From contig CBDCXQ010000001.1 in NCBI GenBank assembly GCA_965223835.1, forward strand, positions 6,183,953-6,247,952: a DNA stretch of 64,000 nt. The letters run 5' to 3'. A program made the position numbers and the translations under genes. Below are positions 17,115 to 25,623 of this stretch, one piece after another (positions within the stretch are counted from its first letter, which is position 1; every line of letters begins with the position of its first letter). Source of the DNA: CAVYXZ01 sp965223835 (GTDB lineage: Bacteria; Chloroflexota; Anaerolineae; Aggregatilineales; Phototrophicaceae). The notes beneath the pieces were generated by a model. That model made no database searches. It saw only the letters and a list, made by a program, of their open reading frames with translations, and was not told where the DNA came from.

Positions 17115-17716
17115 CCGACTTTCAGCCCGACATCGTGGCCCTGCAATTGGCTGCCGAACAGCGCGAATGGAACACGTTGCAGGATACACTCAAGCGCGTG
17201 CTCACCCTGCTGGAACCGGTGGCTGCTCTGGAAATCGCAGCGGTACGCATTCACGAGCATCTGCCGCGCTTCGAACATTATTATCCCGAAGCGGGCTGGG
17301 TGCGCGAACTGGTATTGGGAGTCGTGTCGTATGCCATTGCGCCCAAAGAGCTGCCGGATCATGCCGTGAATCAGTTTCCCAGTCCAGGCTGTGGCAATTA
17401 TGTCAGTGCTGTTTTGGATCTGGCACGGACCGTACAGCCGGGAGTCTCACCATTTGAGCGCTATAGCTTTCTCACCAACGCCATCGCCAATACGATTCTA
17501 GCGGAACTCATGGATACTTATTACAGTGCCCGCTTCGATTTGTGGGAACGCTTGAATACGCAAGCTGATGAGCACGACCCGGTAACCGGATTAACCGTCC
17601 GGCAAGCAATCACGATGCGGTTCTGGTCTGACCCAGCCGTTGCGACTCAGGATACCGCCGCCTGGCTGGAAATCGCCAAGGCGGTGAGGGTTAAGCTAGA
17701 TGAGCAATTTCATTAA
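17111..17716 (+). CDS. Unrecognised 201-residue protein coupled to the nucleoside phosphorylase
   Basis: Starts at GTG 17111, overlapping the phosphorylase stop (GTGA). The protein appears soluble and mainly helical, without signal peptide or membrane segment. Conspicuous residues include EHLPRFEHYYPEAGWVRELV and FPSPGCGNYVSAVLDLART. The composition resembles its neighbours, so it is likely native. I do not recognise the family; translational coupling suggests that it acts with the phosphorylase in SAM-related nucleoside metabolism. Confidence 0.75.
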   Translation: MTDFQPDIVALQLAAEQREWNTLQDTLKRVLTLLEPVAALEIAAVRIHEHLPRFEHYYPEAGWVRELVLGVVSYAIAPKELPDHAVNQFPSPGCGNYVSAVLDLARTVQPGVSPFERYSFLTNAIANTILAELMDTYYSARFDLWERLNTQADEHDPVTGLTVRQAITMRFWSDPAVATQDTAAWLEIAKAVRVKLDEQFH

Positions 17717-17738
17717 GGGAATGCGAACAGATGTTATA

Positions 17739-17759
17739 TATCCCAATGTATTTGGGATA
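17739..17759 (+). promoter_or_regulatory. Perfect palindrome ahead of the P-loop-like gene
   Basis: TATCCCAA (17739-17746) and TTGGGATA (17752-17759) form an 8-bp inverted repeat with a 5-nt centre, 12 bp upstream of ATG 17772. Possible operator or leader hairpin. Confidence 0.4.
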
Positions 17760-17771
17760 AAGTTGGGAAAT

Positions 17772-18209
17772 ATGCACCTGATTACACTAGCCGGGCTGGT
17801 CTCGGTAGAAAAGGGCGAACTAACCATCGGCCTGGCACAGCATTTTGCGCAAGCCGGAATGGCCGTCACTGTCATTGACAATATCGGACGTTTGCCGCTG
17901 GACACCAAGCATCTGTGGCAGGTTGATTATGTGCGCCTACAGACAGATTTACCGGCTGAGTTGCCGCTGGTGATTGAGCAACTGGATAGCGATGTGGTGC
18001 TGCTGGCCGCGAATGAGACCATTGCGCCCGATGACCTGTTTGTCTTACTAGACGATTTGCAGCAACCTGATCTACGATTACAGACGCTGGCGCTCATCGA
18101 CACCCGCACCTGCGACTGTTTTCCTCAGGTGCGCGAAAATTTGGAAACGCACGCCGATGTGGTCATCAATCTACCCGCGACCGTCGCCGAGGTGATCGCA
18201 AAATTATGA
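17772..18209 (+). CDS. Small MinD/ParA-like protein with degenerate P-loop
   Basis: A 145-residue protein from ATG 17772 (GGGA ahead); an in-frame ATG at 17700 would overlap the previous gene. The N-terminus ITLAGLVSVEKGELTIGLA lines up in position with the deviant Walker A of MinD/ParA/ArsA proteins (KGGxGKT), and AGMAVTVIDN matches the following strand, but the invariant P-loop Lys-Thr pair is missing. It is also much shorter than a full MinD (about 260 residues). It may be a non-hydrolysing relative. Its stop overlaps the next start (ATGA). The family assignment is tentative. Confidence 0.5.
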   Translation: MHLITLAGLVSVEKGELTIGLAQHFAQAGMAVTVIDNIGRLPLDTKHLWQVDYVRLQTDLPAELPLVIEQLDSDVVLLAANETIAPDDLFVLLDDLQQPDLRLQTLALIDTRTCDCFPQVRENLETHADVVINLPATVAEVIAKL

Positions 18210-18667
18210 TGGCAGTGATGCTCATTTTCCTGGCGGTGGTGATCGCGGCGGTGCTGTTGTTGATTATGGCGCAAGGAGCCAGACAACGGGATGTCAAATC
18301 GAACACGGCAAAACCAGATTGGCTGGCGGAACTCAGCAACTTAGATGAGGTGGACAATGCCCTGCACGAGTTGACCGACGCCATTTTTGACCTTGACGAC
18401 GATGCTGATGAGGTGAACGAGAAGCCTAAACATGCGCCGTCGCTGGAACTCGCTGCTGGTATCCGTGATATGCTGGATGAAGGTCGCAAAGCTGAAGCCA
18501 TCGAAATTTATCAGAAATTCACGGGCGTTGACCAGTATACGGCACAGGCAGCGGTCAATCAGATCGAACGTGAGCGACGTCTGAGCGACCAACCAGATGA
18601 AGGCGATGGCTATATCGACGAGGATGATGAATCATTCAATTCTAATAAGCTGAGTGATGAGGTTTAG
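18206..18667 (+). CDS. Membrane-anchored protein with bL12 C-terminal-like repeat (paralogue 1)
   Basis: A 153-residue protein: one N-terminal membrane helix (MLIFLAVVIAAVLLLIMAQG), an acidic linker, then about residues 77-125 with AAGIRDMLDEGRKAEAIEIY and a short helix-turn pattern resembling the C-terminal domain of ribosomal protein bL12. The same segment occurs in the protein encoded at 19323, with AAGVRDLLNEGRKDQAIDLY. The C-terminus is again strongly acidic. Such proteins are of unknown function; the domain likely mediates protein binding. It overlaps the preceding gene by 4 bp, and another ATG lies at 18209. Confidence 0.7.
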   Translation: MMAVMLIFLAVVIAAVLLLIMAQGARQRDVKSNTAKPDWLAELSNLDEVDNALHELTDAIFDLDDDADEVNEKPKHAPSLELAAGIRDMLDEGRKAEAIEIYQKFTGVDQYTAQAAVNQIERERRLSDQPDEGDGYIDEDDESFNSNKLSDEV

Positions 18668-18673
18668 GTTGCA

Positions 18674-18976
18674 ATGACCGTAAACATACTCAATATAGAA
18701 GAAATTATATCCGATCCGAAAATCCGTAGCGGTAAACCCATCATCGCGGGCACTGGCATCCGAGTGTCCGATATTGTGGCATATCATCTTCATGGTGATA
18801 AGCTGACAGCCGAGCAAATTGCGACTGATTTTCGTCTCAAATTGGGGCAAGTCCATGCAGCACTGGCCTACTATTATCTTCATCAGACGGAAATTGATGA
18901 AGAAATGCGCCAGAATGCTGAGGACGCGGATCACTGGCGTGAAATATTAAGGCAACAGGGACGATTGCTTGAGTGA
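18674..18976 (+). CDS. DUF433 family antitoxin
   Basis: A 100-residue protein with the DUF433 opening SDPKIRSGKPIIAGTGIRVS and a C-terminal helix-turn-helix-like part (EQIATDFRLKLGQVHAALAYY). DUF433 proteins are encoded with DUF5615 PIN-like partners and act as antitoxins or regulators of them. The next gene overlaps by 8 bp and encodes that partner. The pair lies between two paralogous bL12-like genes. Confidence 0.88.
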   Translation: MTVNILNIEEIISDPKIRSGKPIIAGTGIRVSDIVAYHLHGDKLTAEQIATDFRLKLGQVHAALAYYYLHQTEIDEEMRQNAEDADHWREILRQQGRLLE

Positions 18977-19301
18977 CGTTCGATTTTACCTGGATGAGAA
19001 TATGAATCCAGCCATTGCTGAGCAACTCGCCAGAAACAATATCGATGCGATAACGGTGCGTGACCTGGATGAATTGGGAGATGAAGATAGCAATCATCTT
19101 CAGCGTGCAACCGAGTTGGGTCGGGTATTGTGTACCCATGATGCCGATTTTCTGCGCTTAAATGCGCAAGGTGTAGAACATGCCGGTATTGCGTATGTAC
19201 CGCAGTATCAGACGAATATAGGCGCAATTGTTAAAGGTCTCCGTGACCTGCACCAAACTATATCGGCTGAAACGATGCAGGGACAGGTCAAGTTCCTTTG
19301 A
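18969..19301 (+). CDS. DUF5615 PIN-like toxin
   Basis: A 110-residue protein starting at TTG 18969, within the antitoxin reading frame. The TTG is needed because the conserved opening FYLDENM comes six codons later and the next ATG would cut it. Acidic residues of the PIN-like nuclease core are visible: Asp and Glu in LDENM, Asp in VRDLDELG, and THDADFL. DUF5615 proteins are predicted RNases held in check by DUF433 partners. GC content is similar to the surroundings. Confidence 0.88.
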   Translation: MSDVRFYLDENMNPAIAEQLARNNIDAITVRDLDELGDEDSNHLQRATELGRVLCTHDADFLRLNAQGVEHAGIAYVPQYQTNIGAIVKGLRDLHQTISAETMQGQVKFL

Positions 19302-19322
19302 GGTAGCTACGAGGAAAGGATT

Positions 19323-19904
19323 ATGAATCTAGGTATCATTGAAATTCTGCTGATTGTGTTGATCCTTTCTGTGATATTGAGCGTGGTCATTCGCATGGGT
19401 CGGGTTAAAGCCACTCCGTTGGTGAAACCACAACACATCGCCGACGCCATCCATGACTCGGTGGTGCAGGAAGCGATGCAAAACGGGCGCAAAATCGAGG
19501 CCATCAGGCAATATCGTGAACTGACCGGCACAGGTTTGAAAGAGTCGAAACAGGTGATTGACTATGTGATGGCCGGCGGTGACATTGGTAAGAAACGCCG
19601 TTCCGCACCCGATCTGGATATGGCCGCTGGCGTGCGCGACCTACTCAACGAAGGTCGCAAAGACCAAGCCATTGATCTGTATGCGAGATTCGCGGGCGTT
19701 GAAACGTATTCCGCCCGTGACGCTGTTGAGCAGATTGAGCGTGACATGCGGTTCGAGGATGATGCGGAATACTCGCCAGCCGATGAAAGTGAACTACGAG
19801 ATTTGGTGCGACAGGGCCAGAAAATCGAAGCCATTCAACGCTACCGTGAATTGACCGGGGCCGGCCTCAAAGAAGCCAAAGACGCGGTTGAGGCGTTGGA
19901 GTGA
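19323..19904 (+). CDS. Membrane-anchored protein with three bL12 CTD-like repeats (paralogue 2)
   Basis: A 193-residue protein, ATG 19323 behind GAGGAAAGG. One N-terminal membrane helix (IIEILLIVLILSVILSVVI) is followed by three related segments: GRKIEAIRQYRELTGTGLKE near residues 55-75, AAGVRDLLNEGRKDQAIDLY near 100-120, and QKIEAIQRYRELTGAGLKEA near the end. The first and third closely resemble the bL12 C-terminal domain pattern (KIxVIKxVRExTGLGLKEAK). Compared with paralogue 1 it has extra copies. Probably a cytoplasm-facing binding protein tethered to the membrane; function unknown. Confidence 0.75.
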   Translation: MNLGIIEILLIVLILSVILSVVIRMGRVKATPLVKPQHIADAIHDSVVQEAMQNGRKIEAIRQYRELTGTGLKESKQVIDYVMAGGDIGKKRRSAPDLDMAAGVRDLLNEGRKDQAIDLYARFAGVETYSARDAVEQIERDMRFEDDAEYSPADESELRDLVRQGQKIEAIQRYRELTGAGLKEAKDAVEALE

Positions 19905-19915
19905 GGGCTGAAATT

Positions 19916-20620
19916 ATGAGCGATAAACCAGTGATTTTTATCAGTCATTCTTCGAAAGACAGACAGATTGCCCTTGTTGTGCAAGAACAACTGGCAAACG
20001 TTCTTGGAATTGACAAAGGAAGTATTTTTGTTTCAACTGATCCCTATGCAATTCCATCAGGTGGTGATTGGTTTGAAGTTATCAATAGACAGCTTGTTAT
20101 GGCAGATGCTTTGGTTGTTATTGCTTCAACATCGTCTGTGCAAAGTATTTGGGTTGGATATGAAATAGGTTATTTTTGGCGCAAAACTGGCGGATCAAAT
20201 TACATATATCCACTTCTAACAGAGGCCATTGAATTAAGAGGGCCACTTGAAAGACTTCAAAGTAAAGCACTGAATGATGAGACAAGTCTCAGGTCCTTCT
20301 TTGCACAAATATGTCTTAACCTGAAGTTGGGTGATCCAAATGCTCTAAATATTACTCCTATAATTGCTTTGGCACAAGATAATGCTGCTGAGGAAATTAG
20401 ACAAGCAGTGAAGCTTTACCTCGAAGAAGAGTATGAACCCGGATCACCGATTGTCTACCCACAGTTAGCGAGAAACCTGGGTTATCCGCGTGATACTGTG
20501 GAGCAATACGTAAGAGAACTTGCACCAGGTTTGCGAAATGATGAGGAAAGGCGACGAGCAGCAGGCACTGCTTTGTATCCACCTGATTCGCCGTCAAATC
20601 CTCCCGGTGATCCGTTTTAG
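19916..20620 (+). CDS. TIR-domain protein
   Basis: A 234-residue protein from ATG 19916 behind GAGGG. The TIR domain spans about residues 5-130: VIFISHSSKDRQIA, IFVSTDPYAIPSGGDWFE, ALVVIASTSS, and IWVGYEIGYFW with Glu83 in the position of the catalytic NADase glutamate. Residues about 180-205 (YPQLARNLGYPRDTVEQYV) look like a winged-helix segment. The gene is clearly more AT-rich than its neighbours. Bacterial TIR proteins often act in antiphage defence by NAD+ depletion or signalling; there is no adjacent obvious sensor, so its trigger is unknown. Neighbouring toxin-antitoxin genes support a mobile accessory patch. Confidence 0.85.
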   Translation: MSDKPVIFISHSSKDRQIALVVQEQLANVLGIDKGSIFVSTDPYAIPSGGDWFEVINRQLVMADALVVIASTSSVQSIWVGYEIGYFWRKTGGSNYIYPLLTEAIELRGPLERLQSKALNDETSLRSFFAQICLNLKLGDPNALNITPIIALAQDNAAEEIRQAVKLYLEEEYEPGSPIVYPQLARNLGYPRDTVEQYVRELAPGLRNDEERRRAAGTALYPPDSPSNPPGDPF

Positions 20621-20713
20621 ATATTCGAACACTATTTCAGCCCCTTTAGTGGGCTTCCAGAATATGATTAGCCGGATGGCTTTAACCTCCGGCGCTAGAA
20701 ATGAGGTGCTGAA

Positions 20714-20888
20714 ATGACCGTGATGACAATTGAACAGGAACTACTTAGCCTATGAACGTCGTTTAAACACGCTGCCTCAAGGTGAGCCAGGGTGGCAAAT
20801 TATACAACATGTGCGTGAAATCAACTTTCCTAAAGAGGATTTAGCCGAAATTGCTCAGGCAATTGATGAAGCGTTTGAAGAAAAGTAA
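20714..20888 (+). pseudogene. Frameshifted small ORF (about 57 residues)
   Basis: ATG 20714 with a good AGGTG ribosome-binding site opens MTVMTIEQELLSL and meets a stop at 20755. The next frame continues without a break as YERRLNTLPQGEPGWQIIQH and ends in DEAFEEK at 20888. A one-base change near 20750 would join them into a small helical protein of the size of an antitoxin. It is either a decayed gene or a sequencing error; the family is not recognised. Confidence 0.45.
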
Positions 20889-20943
20889 TGAATAAAATTA
20901 GTTCGTTTTTGAACATGAGCTAGTAGCAGACTGAGGCATAAAG

Positions 20944-21012
20944 ACACCTCACCCCGTCTCAATTTGTTCGACTCCCCTCTCCAAATTTGAGAGGGGTTGG
21001 GGATGAGGTCCA
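20944..21012 (+). repeat. Dispersed repeat, family 2, copy C
   Basis: Starts ACCTCACCCCG and contains CCCCTCTC-CAAATTTGA-GAGGGG, ending GGGGATGAGGTCC. It matches, in inverted orientation, the element at 26034-26095 (both share the CACCCCG/CGGGGTG end and the CCCCTCTC core). It lies directly upstream of the metH start. Confidence 0.65.
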
Positions 21013-21036
21013 AAAACAACGGAGGGCAGCACATTG

Positions 21037-24000
21037 ATGACGACAGCACGTGAACGCATCTTTTCTAACCGGCGCTACCTGGACGCAATTGAAGACCATG
21101 TGGTGATCTTCGATGGCGCGATGGGCACGAGCATTCAGCAATATGACCTGACGATTGAAGATTATGGCGGTCAGCAATTCGAAGGCTGCGTTGATTATCT
21201 GGTCATCATGCGCCCGGATATTATCGAGGAGATTCACACCTCATTCCTCGAAGTCGGCAGCGAAGTGGTTGAGACCGACACCTTTCGCGGCAACCGACTG
21301 ACGTTAGGCGAGTATGGCCTCGGTGAACGCACAATCGAGATCAACAAAGCCGCCGCCCAGGTCGCCCGCCGCGCCTGCGACAACGTTGAAGCTGAAACCG
21401 GTATCCCGCGCTTTGTCGCCGGGAGCATGGGACCATCGGGCAAACTGCCCAGCGGCGATGATCCTGACTTGAGCAACATCAGCTTCGAAGAACTGGCGGC
21501 GGTGTTCTATGAACAGGCACAGGGGTTGGTCGAAGGCGGTGCGGACGTGTTGCTGCTCGAAACCAGCCAGGACATTCTGGAAGTCAAGGCGGCGATTGTT
21601 GGCATTAACCGCTACTTTAATGATGCTGGTGTGCGCATCCCCTTGCAGGTGCAAATCACGCTGGATACCAGCGGTCGGATGCTGTTCGGTACGGACATCG
21701 AGAGTGCGCTGACGACTCTTGAAGCGCTGCCGATTGATATTGTCGGGATGAACTGCTCCACTGGGCCGGAATATATGCGGGCACCGATTGAATACCTGGT
21801 TGAGAACAGTCAATTGCCCATCAGCGTACTCCCGAATGCCGGATTGCCAATAAATGTCGATGGCGAAGCGGTCTATCCGATGGAACCCGACCCCTTCAGC
21901 GAGATGGTTGCCGAGTTTGCAGCGCTGGGGGTGAACGTCGTGGGTGGTTGCTGTGGGACGACGCCGGAACATCTGGCGCAGTTGTACCGCAAGGTAAACG
22001 GCCATCCCTATGATGCGCTGCTGAATAGCACGCTGGAAGACCCACAAAACACTGGCTTTGTTCGCCGTCGCCCGAAAAGTCGCCAGCCACAGCATGAAGC
22101 CAAAGCCTCCAGCGGTATGACTGCCACCCGCATGGTGCAGAATCCCGGCCCCACGATGATCGGCGAACGCATCAGCAGTCTGGGCAGTCGCAAGGTCAAA
22201 AAGTTGCTGCTGGAAGATGATTATGACAGCGTGGTGCAGATCGCCGTGCAGCAGGTGGAACGCGGTGCGCACATGCTGGATGTACTGGTGGCGATGACCG
22301 AGCGTGAGGATGAAAAGGAACAAATGGTCACGCTGGTCAAAAAACTGTCGATGGCGGTGGAAGTCCCGCTGGTGATTGACACGACCGAGGCCGAAGTCGC
22401 CGAAGCCGCCCTGGCCGTCTATCCGGGGCGCGGCATCATCAACGGCAACAACCTCGAAAATGGCCGAGAGCGCATCGACACGATTTTGCCGATTGCAAAG
22501 AAACACGGTGCGGGCGTGTTGTCGATGACGATTGATGAGGACGGCATGGCGCATGATCGTGAGAAAAAATACGAGATCGCGCAACGCATCACCGACATTG
22601 CCATCAACGAATATGGGATGTTGCCCGAAGACTTAATCTATGACACGCTGACATTTCCGTTGACCACCGGCCAGGCCGATCTGCGCGACAGCGGTATTGA
22701 GACGATTGAAGGCATTCGCCTAATCAAAGAAAAAATCCCTGGTGTCATGACTGCATTGGGTATCAGCAATGTTAGCTTTGGCATTAGTCCGGGGGCACGC
22801 GGCGTGTTAAACAGTGTGTTCTTATATCATGCGGTGAAGGCGGGGCTGGATATGGCAATCGTCAATCCGGCGCACATCACGCCCTATGCTGAGATTCCAG
22901 AAGCGCAGCGTCAACTCACCGAAGACCTGATCTTCAACAAAGATGAGGATGCCCTGCCGCGTTTCATCCAATATTTTGAAGAAAACGAAGTCGCCGTTGG
23001 CGGACAGGAAGCCGAAGACCCCACCGCTGATATGACCAGCGAGGAAGCGCTGCACTGGCAGATCGTGCATCGCAAAAAAGACGGCGTCGAAGCGCTGATT
23101 GATGACTGCCTGACGCGGCAGGATGCGGTCGGTGTGTTGAATAATGTGCTGCTGCCGGCCATGAAAGAGGTCGGCGATAAATTCGGCGCGGGGGAGTTGA
23201 TCCTGCCGTTTGTGTTGCAAAGCGCCGAGGCCATGAAAAAATCCGTCGCCTATCTGGAACAATTCATGGATAAGGTCGAAGGCACGACCAAAGGCACGGT
23301 TGTGCTGGCGACGGTTTACGGTGATGTGCATGACATCGGCAAAAATCTCGTCAAAACGATTCTGAGCAACAACGGTTTTACGGTTCACGACCTGGGCAAG
23401 CAGGTGCCTGCCAATACCATTATCGACAAAGCGGTTGAATATAACGCGGATGCCATTGGCCTGAGTGCCTTGCTGGTGAGCACATCCAAGCAAATGCCCT
23501 TGATCGTCAATGAATTGGGGCGGCGCGGGCTGGAATTCCCCGTACTGATTGGCGGCGCGGCCATCAACCGCAAATTTGGACGACGGATTCTGTTCCTGGA
23601 TGACTCCGGTGAACCCTATGGACCGGGCGTGTTCTACTGCAAAGATGCCTTCGAAGGGCTGGATGTGGTGAACAAGCTGGTGGATGATAATCTACGCGAT
23701 ACTTTCATGACGCAGGTGTTTGAGGAAGCCTATACCGAAACCGGCAAGAAACGTCCTGGCAAAGCCCGCCGCAACAACGGCACCGCGCGGAAAACCGTGC
23801 CATCGGCTGGTAGTCTCCCGACACCACCATTCTGGGGGCCGAAGCTGATCGAATATATGCCGACGGAAATCGTCTTGCAGCACATTCATAAGCCGGAATT
23901 GTTCCGCCTGTCCTGGGGCGCGAAGAATACACACGGCGCGGAGTGGGACCAGCTTGAGGCCGAGTTCGAAGCGCGGCTGGAAAAGATGATTCGAGCGGCG

Positions 24001-24630
24001 GTCCGTGACAAATCACTACGTCCGCAGGCCGTGTACGGTTATTTCCCGGTTAACAGCGATGGTGATGACCTGGTTGTGTGGGATTATCAGCCGTTCGTCA
24101 TGCAAAATGGCAAATCACCGGAACGCAACGAAATCGCCCGTTTCAGCTTCCCCCGGCAGCAGCAGGGCGAATTCCTGTGCATCAGTGATTATTTCGCTCC
24201 GGTGGACAGCGGGCAGGTCGATACCGTCGCGTTGCAAATCGTAACGGTTGGCGAAGGGGCGACGGAGAAATTCGACGAACTGCAAAGCGCCGACAACTAC
24301 AGCGAAGCCTACTACTATCATGGGCTGGCGGTGCAGGCTGCCGAAGCCACTGCGACCTACGTCCATAAGCATGTGACCCGTGAATTGAACATCCCGGAAA
24401 ATCAGGGCAAGCGTTATAGCTGGGGGTATCCGGCCTGTCCCGATCTGGAAGATCATCAGATTGTGCTGGACCTGCTGCCACAAGCGCGTGAACTCGGCCT
24501 GCAATTAACCGAATCGTTCCAGTGGGTTCCTGAGCAGAGTACGGCGGCGATTGTCGTCCATCACCCCGACGCTAAATACTACAGCGTCGGCAACCTGGAC
24601 CGCTCCGCGATGATTCTGGGTGAGAGTTGA
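21037..24630 (+). CDS. metH: Cobalamin-dependent methionine synthase
   Basis: MetH of 1197 residues, all four modules present. Homocysteine domain (about 1-330) with zinc ligands in GMNCSTGPEY and GGCCGTTPEH. Pterin-binding domain (about 360-640). Cobalamin-binding domain (about 650-900) with GDVHDIGKNLVKTI, where Asp763 and His765 form the lower ligand motif DxHxxG. SAM-dependent reactivation domain at the C-terminus (YSWGYPACPDLEDH). It transfers a methyl group from methyltetrahydrofolate to homocysteine. ATG 21037 follows GGAGG; the base before opens an in-frame TTG. No cobalamin or SAM riboswitch is seen here. Confidence 0.95.
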   Translation: MTTARERIFSNRRYLDAIEDHVVIFDGAMGTSIQQYDLTIEDYGGQQFEGCVDYLVIMRPDIIEEIHTSFLEVGSEVVETDTFRGNRLTLGEYGLGERTIEINKAAAQVARRACDNVEAETGIPRFVAGSMGPSGKLPSGDDPDLSNISFEELAAVFYEQAQGLVEGGADVLLLETSQDILEVKAAIVGINRYFNDAGVRIPLQVQITLDTSGRMLFGTDIESALTTLEALPIDIVGMNCSTGPEYMRAPIEYLVENSQLPISVLPNAGLPINVDGEAVYPMEPDPFSEMVAEFAALGVNVVGGCCGTTPEHLAQLYRKVNGHPYDALLNSTLEDPQNTGFVRRRPKSRQPQHEAKASSGMTATRMVQNPGPTMIGERISSLGSRKVKKLLLEDDYDSVVQIAVQQVERGAHMLDVLVAMTEREDEKEQMVTLVKKLSMAVEVPLVIDTTEAEVAEAALAVYPGRGIINGNNLENGRERIDTILPIAKKHGAGVLSMTIDEDGMAHDREKKYEIAQRITDIAINEYGMLPEDLIYDTLTFPLTTGQADLRDSGIETIEGIRLIKEKIPGVMTALGISNVSFGISPGARGVLNSVFLYHAVKAGLDMAIVNPAHITPYAEIPEAQRQLTEDLIFNKDEDALPRFIQYFEENEVAVGGQEAEDPTADMTSEEALHWQIVHRKKDGVEALIDDCLTRQDAVGVLNNVLLPAMKEVGDKFGAGELILPFVLQSAEAMKKSVAYLEQFMDKVEGTTKGTVVLATVYGDVHDIGKNLVKTILSNNGFTVHDLGKQVPANTIIDKAVEYNADAIGLSALLVSTSKQMPLIVNELGRRGLEFPVLIGGAAINRKFGRRILFLDDSGEPYGPGVFYCKDAFEGLDVVNKLVDDNLRDTFMTQVFEEAYTETGKKRPGKARRNNGTARKTVPSAGSLPTPPFWGPKLIEYMPTEIVLQHIHKPELFRLSWGAKNTHGAEWDQLEAEFEARLEKMIRAAVRDKSLRPQAVYGYFPVNSDGDDLVVWDYQPFVMQNGKSPERNEIARFSFPRQQQGEFLCISDYFAPVDSGQVDTVALQIVTVGEGATEKFDELQSADNYSEAYYYHGLAVQAAEATATYVHKHVTRELNIPENQGKRYSWGYPACPDLEDHQIVLDLLPQARELGLQLTESFQWVPEQSTAAIVVHHPDAKYYSVGNLDRSAMILGES

Positions 24631-24645
24631 TCGGCAGGTCTATCA

Positions 24646-25377
24646 ATGAAGATTGAAACGCTCGTTGAGAGTGTAGTCAAACAAGGCTTTGATGAGAAGA
24701 TGGTTCAAAATGCCCTCATCAACAGCGACCTTGACGCCATTGATGAGCTTATCAGTCAACTCAATAGCTCGACAAAAAACGGTACGCGCCGCCAAGTCTT
24801 GCATCATCTCTTAGATCTTTCCACTAATTGTGATAAAGGAAAGGCTCTTGATGTTCTTGGCGCGTCTCTCAAGTTGAATCATCATGAGGTAGTCAAAGCA
24901 GTAAGACAACTCAGTCGTCTCCACGATAAACGAGCGATTACGCACATTCGCACCATTTTTGACACAAAATGGAAGCACCAAGCAGCCACTGTGTTTATAG
25001 AGGCGCACTACCACGGTGATGCTGAGGAAGCCTTGCTTGATGAAACCGAAGTGGTTCGATACTCTGCTGTGAAACAGCTTGAGCGAGATCAAAATACAAC
25101 GGCACTCCTATCTACACTGGAGGATGAATCGGCAGTTGTTCGTCGAATCTCCACCTGGTACATGGGGCGTAGGCAGGTTGAAGAGGCGGTTGAACCATTA
25201 ATTGAGTTGGTGCAGGCAGAGGAAGATGCCGAAACGCTGCGTGGGATAATCTGGTCTTTGGGAGTGCTGAGGGATCAACGGGCATTGCCTTATATTGACG
25301 CCTTGTGCCAGCATGAAGAACCACTAATCGCAGCATCCGCTAATGAGGCATTACAGAAATTGGTGAAGGCTGAGTAG
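24646..25377 (+). CDS. HEAT-repeat protein
   Basis: A 243-residue all-helical protein with HEAT/PBS-lyase-like repeats, clearest at VVRYSAVKQLERD, SAVVRRISTWYMGRR and AETLRGIIWSLGVLRDQRAL. The N-terminal 60 residues are less regular. These repeats make solenoids used for protein binding. The first 400 bp are more AT-rich than metH. It starts 15 bp after the metH stop but no functional link to methionine synthesis is evident. Confidence 0.75.
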   Translation: MKIETLVESVVKQGFDEKMVQNALINSDLDAIDELISQLNSSTKNGTRRQVLHHLLDLSTNCDKGKALDVLGASLKLNHHEVVKAVRQLSRLHDKRAITHIRTIFDTKWKHQAATVFIEAHYHGDAEEALLDETEVVRYSAVKQLERDQNTTALLSTLEDESAVVRRISTWYMGRRQVEEAVEPLIELVQAEEDAETLRGIIWSLGVLRDQRALPYIDALCQHEEPLIAASANEALQKLVKAE

Positions 25378-25389
25378 AAGTGTGTACCA

Positions 25390-25623
25390 ATGGCCGAAGA
25401 AAAGAGCAAAAATCACCTCACCGTTGACCCTGATGAATTTCCGTGCCCCATCTGTGGCGAGGCTGAATTTGAATGGGGAATGTCGGTAACGTATGGCGTC
25501 AGTGAGCGTCTTCATCATCGCGCAACTGGAGCCGGTTGGGGTAGTGGTCAGCCGTTGAATACGCGCAAATGCCTGCATTGCAGCAATGTGCAGTTGTTTA
25601 CAGTCAGAAAGCCAGAGACGTGA
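25390..25623 (+). CDS. Small zinc-ribbon protein
   Basis: A 77-residue protein with two Cys pairs, CPICG near residue 19 and CLHCS near residue 62, forming a likely zinc ribbon. No catalytic motif is seen. It starts 12 bp after the HEAT-repeat gene and its stop overlaps the GTG start of the next membrane protein (GTGA), so it is translationally coupled to it. Similar orphan zinc ribbons are common and without known role. Confidence 0.65.
   Translation: MAEEKSKNHLTVDPDEFPCPICGEAEFEWGMSVTYGVSERLHHRATGAGWGSGQPLNTRKCLHCSNVQLFTVRKPET

Noticed and set aside
21304..22584. Long open frame (426 codons) antisense to metH
   Set aside because: Antisense shadow of a strongly coding gene; no ribosome-binding site, and the His/Arg/Gln-rich product is typical of a mirror frame.
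22822..23493. Second antisense frame in metH
   Set aside because: Same reason; the plus-strand cobalamin-binding domain with DxHxxG accounts for the sequence.
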